Shown here: positions 31,480 through 35,515 of the stretch, in pieces
Layout: each line of letters begins with the position of its first letter
Numbering within the stretch: the first letter of the stretch is position 1
Source of the DNA: Prevotellaceae bacterium
GTDB taxonomy: Bacteria; Bacteroidota; Bacteroidia; Bacteroidales; UBA932
DNA length: 35,515 nt
Direction of reading: 5' to 3'
NCBI GenBank assembly: GCA_031276235.1
Contig: JAISNL010000051.1
Span: 1 to 35,515, forward strand
Notes under the pieces: model-generated
The model's database searches: none
The model's input: the letters and a program-made list of their open reading frames with translations, nothing else
What the model was told of the DNA's origin: nothing
Translations under genes and position numbers: made by a program

Positions 31480-32055
31480 ATGCAGTCAAGAATAGAAGAA
31501 GACCAAAAATGGGTTAAGCAGGTTTTAAATGGCAACACAAAAGCATACGCAAAATTGTTTACCCGATATAAGAACGCAATACATTTTTTGACGATGAAAA
31601 TGGTTGTAAATAAAAGCGATGCCGAAGACTTAACATACGAAACTTTCGACAAGGCATTTAGCAATATCGAACAGTATAATTTTAAATTTGCATTCAGCAC
31701 ATGGCTGTTTCGCATCGCCGAAAATACCTGTATTGATTTTTTGCGCAAGCGCAAAAACAATCATATTACCATCGAAAACAGCAATGATGACAATCAGGAA
31801 TTTGTAATTGGCGAAGATGTTATTCAATCCACCGTTTTGAATCCCGAAGAAACGATGATTCGCGAACAGCAAATAATATTTATGCAAAATTTACTTGAAC
31901 AGATTAAACCTAAATACAAAATTCTTATTGAATTGCGTTACTTCAAAGATTACTCATACGAAGAAATAGCCACAGAACTGAATATGCCTATCGGAACGGT
32001 AAAAACTTTACTGCATCGGGCAAAATTAGAACTCGGTAAATTAATAATACAATAA
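31480..32055 (+). CDS. ECF-type RNA polymerase sigma factor
   Basis: A 191-aa sigma-70 family protein with region 2 at about 20-85 (FTRYKNAIHFLTMKM, DAEDLTYETFDKAF, STWLFRIAENTCIDFLRKRK) and region 4 at about 130-185 (YEEIATELNMPIGTVKTLLHRAK). The short linker and lack of regions 1 and 3 define the ECF group. No FecR/anti-sigma gene is next to it; instead rsmG starts 13 bp downstream, so the two are probably co-transcribed. Its regulon and signal are unknown. Confidence 0.9.
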   Translation: MQSRIEEDQKWVKQVLNGNTKAYAKLFTRYKNAIHFLTMKMVVNKSDAEDLTYETFDKAFSNIEQYNFKFAFSTWLFRIAENTCIDFLRKRKNNHITIENSNDDNQEFVIGEDVIQSTVLNPEETMIREQQIIFMQNLLEQIKPKYKILIELRYFKDYSYEEIATELNMPIGTVKTLLHRAKLELGKLIIQ

Positions 32056-32068
32056 ATAATACAAACAG

Positions 32069-32698
32069 ATGAATGAAATTTTAAAATATTTTACGAAACT
32101 AACCGAAAATCAACTGTCGCAATTAGCGCAGCTTGGCGACCTGTACGGATTTTGGAACGCACAGATAAACCTTATATCCAGAAAAGACATAGCAAATATT
32201 TATAAACATCATATTTTACATTCGCTTGCAATCGCAAAAATAATTTCGTTTGCTGCAAATACAAAAGTGCTTGATGTTGGCACGGGCGGCGGGTTTCCGG
32301 GCATTCCGCTTGCAATAATGTTTCCTGATACTCAATTTACTCTGGTAGATTCTATAAACAAAAAAATTAAAGCCGTGAATGAGATTGCCGAAAGCCTGAA
32401 ATTGAAAAATGTATGTGCAATGCAAATTCGAGCCGAAGAATTAAAACAAAAATTCGATTTTGTTGTAAGCAGGGCGGTTACTGATTTGCAAACTTTTATT
32501 TCGTGGATTTGGAACAGAATAAATCCCAACGGCAACAATGCTTTGCCTAACGGCATTATCTACCTCAAAGGAGGCGATTTAAACAACGAATTGAAATCTG
32601 TAAAAATATCAAAACGACAAATTGTAGTTTATGAAATAAATGATTTCTTTAACGATGATTTTTTTGAAACAAAACGGATAATTTATATTCAAAGGTGA
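32069..32698 (+). CDS. rsmG: 16S rRNA (guanine(527)-N7)-methyltransferase RsmG
   Basis: A 209-aa SAM-dependent methyltransferase (GidB). SAM motif I is VLDVGTGGGFPGIPLA at about 67-82; the preceding LISRKD and HHILHSLA are typical. It methylates N7 of G527 in the 530 loop of 16S rRNA. It follows the sigma gene with a 13-bp gap. Downstream is a MITE-like element that may serve as its terminator. Confidence 0.93.
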   Translation: MNEILKYFTKLTENQLSQLAQLGDLYGFWNAQINLISRKDIANIYKHHILHSLAIAKIISFAANTKVLDVGTGGGFPGIPLAIMFPDTQFTLVDSINKKIKAVNEIAESLKLKNVCAMQIRAEELKQKFDFVVSRAVTDLQTFISWIWNRINPNGNNALPNGIIYLKGGDLNNELKSVKISKRQIVVYEINDFFNDDFFETKRIIYIQR

Positions 32699-32715
32699 AA
32701 TCATCATCGCATTAT

Positions 32716-32975
32716 GTGATAAAAAATAAATAAGGTATAACAAATAAACCTGAAAAAATCAGTGAAAGTGATAAAAACATAAAATTCTGGATTGCTTCGT
32801 CGCTACGCTCCTCGCAATGACGAACCAACCACGCAGCGCGTCATTGCGAGCGTAGCGAAGCAACCGAAGCTCGGCGTGAGCCAATCCAGAAAAGTGAAAG
32901 AAATAAGGTGAAAATTAGGTTTTATCATCACTTGTCTACATTAAGAATTGTTACATTTTATTTATTTTTCATCCC
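32716..32975. mobile_element. MITE-like element, copy A (260 bp)
   Basis: Ends GTGATAAAAAATAAATAAGG (left) and TTACATTTTATTTATTTTTC (right) are parts of 28-bp imperfect inverted repeats (23 of 28 positions). The core is a GC-richer REP-like hairpin (CGCAATGACG ... CGTCATTGCG) flanked by CTGGATTG and CAATCCAG. No ORF beyond chance. A TA lies at or near both ends, as for TA-targeting elements. The right end supplies the G of the rfbC TAG stop. A copy in the same orientation lies at 34461. Confidence 0.7.
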
Positions 32976-33520
32976 TATAATATTTTTGCATTTGCAAGTG
33001 CAGGATGTTTTTTATCTTTTTCGGAAAGAATAATATCCTGTTCGGGTATCTTCCAATCTATGCCTATCGTTGCATCGTTCCAGATGATTGCGCCTTCATT
33101 TTGCGGCGAATAATAATTGTCGCATTTATATTGAAATATAGTTTCGGCGCTTAATACCGCAAAACCGTGAGCAAAGCCACGCGGGATAAACAACTGCAAA
33201 TGATTTTCTTCGCTAAGTTCTACCGCCGCATATTGACCGAATGTGGGCGAATCTTTTCTAATATCAACGGCAACATCCAAAACTCTGCCTTTGATTACAC
33301 GTACAAGTTTGGCTTGAGCAAAAGGCGGCAGCTGATAATGCAAACCGCGCAAAACGCCGTATGAAGACATGGATTCGTTATCCTGTACAAACACAGTTTT
33401 ACAAACTTTATGTTCAAAATCTTTTTGCACAAACGACTCAAAAAAATAGCCGCGCGAATCAACCCGAACATTAGGTTTTACTATTAAAACACCTTCAATG
33501 TCTGTTTGTATTATTTCCAT
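32975..33520 (-). CDS. rfbC: dTDP-4-dehydrorhamnose 3,5-epimerase RfbC
   Basis: A 181-aa cupin-fold epimerase with RGYFFESFVQKDFE, the catalytic-His region LRGLHYQLPPFAQAKLVRV and FIPRGFAHGF. It epimerises C3 and C5 of the 4-keto sugar in dTDP-L-rhamnose synthesis. Its ATG overlaps the rfbA stop by one base (TAATG), so it is translationally coupled. The stop codon TAG is formed where the coding sequence meets the MITE. The remaining pathway genes rfbB and rfbD are not in this window. Confidence 0.94.
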   Translation of the reverse strand: MEIIQTDIEGVLIVKPNVRVDSRGYFFESFVQKDFEHKVCKTVFVQDNESMSSYGVLRGLHYQLPPFAQAKLVRVIKGRVLDVAVDIRKDSPTFGQYAAVELSEENHLQLFIPRGFAHGFAVLSAETIFQYKCDNYYSPQNEGAIIWNDATIGIDWKIPEQDIILSEKDKKHPALANAKIL

Positions 33521-34410
33521 TATTTTTGCGATTTTGATTCATTAGCGATTTTCAACAAATACTGCCCGTACTGATTTTTAATCATTGGCTGAGCATTTGC
33601 AATCAACTTTTCTTTTGTAATCCATCCATTTGAATATGCAATACCTTCGATACATGCTATTTTCAATCCCTGACGTTTTTCAAGCACTTCTACAAAAATG
33701 GACGCTTCGGCAAGCGAATCGTGAGTACCTGTATCCAGCCATGCAAAGCCGCGCCCCAACAGTCGAACTCTTAATTCCTTGTTCTTCAAAAATTCCTGAT
33801 TTACTGTTGTAATTTCCAATTCGCCGCGTGCCGATGGCTTCACGTTTTTTGCAATTTCAACAACTTTGTTAGGATAAAAATATAATCCTACAACGGCATA
33901 ACTTGATTTGGGATGGAGAGGCTTTTCTTCGATGCTGATTACATTTTCACTGTCATCAAATTCAACAACTCCATAACGTTCAGGGTCATCTACATAATAG
34001 CCGAAAACAGTGGCTTTTGCTTCATGTTCGGCTGTGCGTACCGCTTCTTTAAGCATTGCCGAAAAGCCTGTTCCCTGAAAAATATTATCTCCCAAAACAA
34101 GACACACAGAATCATCTCCCACAAATTTTTCTCCTATAATAAATGCCTGCGCCAGACCGTCAGGCGAAGGCTGTTCCGCATATTCAAACGTAACTCCACA
34201 ATCCGAACCATCGCCAAGCAAGCGCCTGAAGCCGGGCAAATCCTGAGGAGTCGATATTATCAGTATTTCGCGTATTCCTGCCAGCATTAAAACCGAAACA
34301 GGATAATAAATCATCGGTTTGTCATATATTGGCAACATTTGTTTTGATATGCCTTTTGTAATCGGATACAGACGGCTGCCGGAGCCTCCCGCTAAAACAA
34401 TTCCTTTCAT
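33520..34410 (-). CDS. rfbA: Glucose-1-phosphate thymidylyltransferase RfbA
   Basis: A 296-aa nucleotidyltransferase with the signature [20 protein letters not shown] near residue 8, VLGDNIFQG and [13 protein letters not shown]. It makes dTDP-glucose from glucose-1-phosphate and dTTP, the first step of dTDP-rhamnose synthesis for surface polysaccharide. The length is normal. The rfbAC pair is flanked by two direct copies of the MITE-like element, the upstream one ending about 50 bp from the start codon, so promoter sequences may lie close to or within it. Confidence 0.95.
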   Translation of the reverse strand: MKGIVLAGGSGSRLYPITKGISKQMLPIYDKPMIYYPVSVLMLAGIREILIISTPQDLPGFRRLLGDGSDCGVTFEYAEQPSPDGLAQAFIIGEKFVGDDSVCLVLGDNIFQGTGFSAMLKEAVRTAEHEAKATVFGYYVDDPERYGVVEFDDSENVISIEEKPLHPKSSYAVVGLYFYPNKVVEIAKNVKPSARGELEITTVNQEFLKNKELRVRLLGRGFAWLDTGTHDSLAEASIFVEVLEKRQGLKIACIEGIAYSNGWITKEKLIANAQPMIKNQYGQYLLKIANESKSQK

Positions 34411-34460
34411 AATTATTGACTATTTTAAATAAAACATAAATCATACGAACTGCAAATATA

Positions 34461-34708
34461 GTGATAAAAAATAAATAAGGTATAACAAATAAACCTGAAA
34501 AAATCAGTTGACAGTGATAAAAACATAAAATTCTGGGTTGCTTCGTCGCTACGCTCCTCGCAATGACGAATCAACCACGCAGCGCGTCATTGCGAGCGTA
34601 GCGAAGCAACCGAAGCTCGGCGTGAGCCAATCCAGAAAAGTGAAAATTAGGTTTTATCATCGCTTGTTAAACGCTATGAGTTGTTATATTCTATTTATTT
34701 TTCATCCC
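34461..34708. mobile_element. MITE-like element, copy B (248 bp)
   Basis: Nearly identical to 32716-32975 and in the same orientation. Copy A has an extra 14 bp (around GTGAAAGAAATAAG) near the right side; other differences are scattered substitutions. The ends form 28-bp imperfect inverted repeats (23 of 28). The 75-aa ORF at 34538 (MLRRYAPRND) is a translation of the repeat, not a gene. Confidence 0.7.
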
Positions 34709-34761
34709 CATATTTTTCTAAATGCAGATTCATCTGCGTCCGAAATAATTAATAAAAGAAA

Positions 34762-34920
34762 ATGAAAGAAGTAGAGACAGCGGAAAATTTAGATGAAGTC
34801 CGTGAAAATATTGACCGAATTGATAGACAAATTGTCCAACTGATAGCAGAGCGCGGCGCATTTGTACGGCAGGCTTCCAATTTCAGAAGGAAGGCAGTCG
34901 CGAAGTGCGCAGAACCGTAA
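34762..34920 (+). pseudogene. Truncated chorismate mutase (AroQ-type) remnant
   Basis: Translation from the ATG gives MKEVETAENLDEVRENIDRI followed by DRQIVQLIAERGAFVRQASNF, the first helix and start of the second in AroQ chorismate mutases (conserved IDxIDxxIVxLIAERGxxV). After ASNF the frame turns to RRKAVAKCAEP and stops at 52 codons, while a shifted frame (KEGSREVRRT) resembles the expected continuation, so a frameshift near 34890 is likely. Helix 3 is missing. The GC content is higher than the rest of the window. Not functional as read. Confidence 0.7.
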
Positions 34921-35038
34921 AGCACGCCGGTTACTCGTTGAAAATATTCCCCTAAAAACGACTGCGAAAAGAATAGCTGTTACGTCTGTCGGCAAATAAG
35001 ACGCCTCCCATGCGAGCCGTACAGCAAAGAAAAAAGAG

Positions 35039-35070
35039 CCGCAGGGAAAAACAACCGCTGCGGTTTTTGC
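35039..35070 (+). terminator. Rho-independent terminator candidate
   Basis: CCGCAG (35039-35044) pairs with CTGCGG (35058-35063), followed by TTTTTG. It would end transcription from the chorismate mutase relic before the next promoter. Confidence 0.5.
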
Positions 35071-35072
35071 TT

Positions 35073-35080
35073 TACCTTTG
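35073..35080 (+). promoter_or_regulatory. -7 promoter element before the flavodoxin relic
   Basis: TACCTTTG lies 25 bp before the ATG at 35106 and shows that the ORF-track start at 35010 is too early. Confidence 0.5.
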
Positions 35081-35105
35081 CAGCGGAATTTTATTAAAAA
35101 ATGAC

Positions 35106-35375
35106 ATGAAAACAATGATTTGTTTAGTAGCGTCAGCCATTGCCCTAAGTGGCGTGGCACAGGCGCAAAGCAAAGAAAATAAGGGAAAAATCCTTGTACC
35201 GTTCTGCACTTCCGGCAGCAGCGGTATCGGTTCGAGCGACGCCGATTTGCATAGCTTGGCGGCGCAGGCGATGTGGAAACAAGGGAGACGATTTGGCGGA
35301 AATGAATCAAAAGAAAATGTTACGAATTGGGTTAAAAGTCTTGATTTGAAGCCCGCTCAAAGTAATAACAATTAA
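35106..35375 (+). pseudogene. Flavodoxin C-terminal part fused to a signal peptide (internal deletion)
   Basis: Starting at 35106, 33 codons into the ORF-track entry and behind a TACCTTTG box, the 89-aa product has a signal peptide (MKTMICLVASAIALSGVAQAQ) followed at once by the C-terminal part of a flavodoxin (GKILVPFCTSGSSGIGSSD, then WVKSLDL). Typical secreted flavodoxin-like proteins are about twice as long and carry an FMN phosphate loop near the N-terminus, which is absent. This points to an internal deletion joining the signal peptide to the tail in frame. It should not bind FMN. A truncated chorismate mutase upstream supports decay of the whole cluster. Confidence 0.7.
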
Positions 35376-35387
35376 TACAAAAAAGAT

Positions 35388-35471
35388 ATGAAACGTAATA
35401 TAATTGGCATATTTAGGCAAGCGTTCAGTCGAAAGACGATTTTTGCCGCTTTTGTTTTTACTGATTATTGA
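35388..35471 (+). pseudogene. Short ORF at window edge, probably a frameshifted gene start
   Basis: An ATG 12 bp after the flavodoxin relic opens 27 codons (MKRNIIGIFRQAFSRKTIFA) that look like the basic-then-hydrophobic start of an exported protein. It stops at TGA while the neighbouring frame (LIIEFYCPVVF) stays open to the window end. A frameshift or a truncated gene is likely. The rest lies outside the window. Confidence 0.3.
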
Positions 35472-35515
35472 GTTTTATTGTCCGGTAGTTTTTCGGCGAC
35501 ATGCCCGCGTGTCGC

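Noticed and set aside
34538-34765. 75-aa ORF MLRRYAPRND as a protein-coding gene
   Set aside because: It is a translation of the REP-like core of the MITE copy; the same peptide pattern arises from such repeats in many genomes.
35010-35105. ORF-track N-terminal extension of the flavodoxin relic
   Set aside because: It spans a terminator hairpin and promoter box, and a clear signal peptide begins at 35106.

Overview
The window reads as chromosome from an AT-rich Bacteroidota bacterium, most likely order Bacteroidales. Three things support this. Several genes are preceded by the Bacteroidetes promoter (TTTG or TTG, about 19 bp, then TAnnTTTG). Several families are largely Bacteroidetes-specific (DUF3810, DUF4294, DUF4199, a THUMP-like methyltransferase, an AddB-like nuclease without AddA beside it). 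The gene order DUF177-rpmF-plsX-fabH is also typical. Family names come from recognition of motifs; no database search was possible.

Layout. 1-1200: a decayed integration locus, with a 45-nt 3' fragment of tRNA-Pro(GGG) next to a tyrosine integrase N-terminus broken by in-frame stops. 1.3-5.3 kb: housekeeping genes (DUF3810 metalloprotease-like, DUF4294, lipid kinase, adenosine-kinase-like PfkB). 5.6-6.4 kb: a divergent pair of small genes (unknown 127-aa protein and XRE regulator) with palindromes between them. 6.5-11.9 kb: AddB-like nuclease, Gfo/Idh-like protein, orphan DNA methyltransferase, tsaE. 11.9-13.2 kb: an exact 22-bp x4 tandem array, a small membrane protein and a structured RNA resembling 6S RNA. 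13.2-15.9 kb: one reading frame joining a complete Fur/Zur-type repressor to a TonB-dependent receptor, with a 23-bp palindromic operator over its own -33 box. 16.2-24.9 kb: fabG, a 7TM-HD phosphodiesterase, mnmA, SRP RNA, DUF4199 and glycosyltransferase pair, truA and a THUMP-like methyltransferase. 25-29.7 kb: tRNA-Arg(CCU), the fatty-acid/phospholipid block fabH-plsX-rpmF-DUF177, and cca. 29.8-32.7 kb: aminotransferase, DUF6463, ECF sigma factor, rsmG. 32.7-34.7 kb: rfbC and rfbA bracketed by two direct copies of a ~250-bp MITE-like element. 34.76-35.5 kb: a decayed cluster (truncated chorismate mutase, flavodoxin tail on a signal peptide, broken ORF).

Most genes are ordinary core functions (tRNA modification, lipid synthesis, translation, nucleotide-sugar synthesis). 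The unusual content is the Zur-receptor fusion with its operator, two families of intergenic repeats (one MITE-like, whose ends supply the stop codons of two genes), the 22-bp phased array, the 6S-like RNA and two decayed loci near the window ends. I saw no CRISPR array, complete IS element, phage module or recognisable defence island apart from the orphan methyltransferase.
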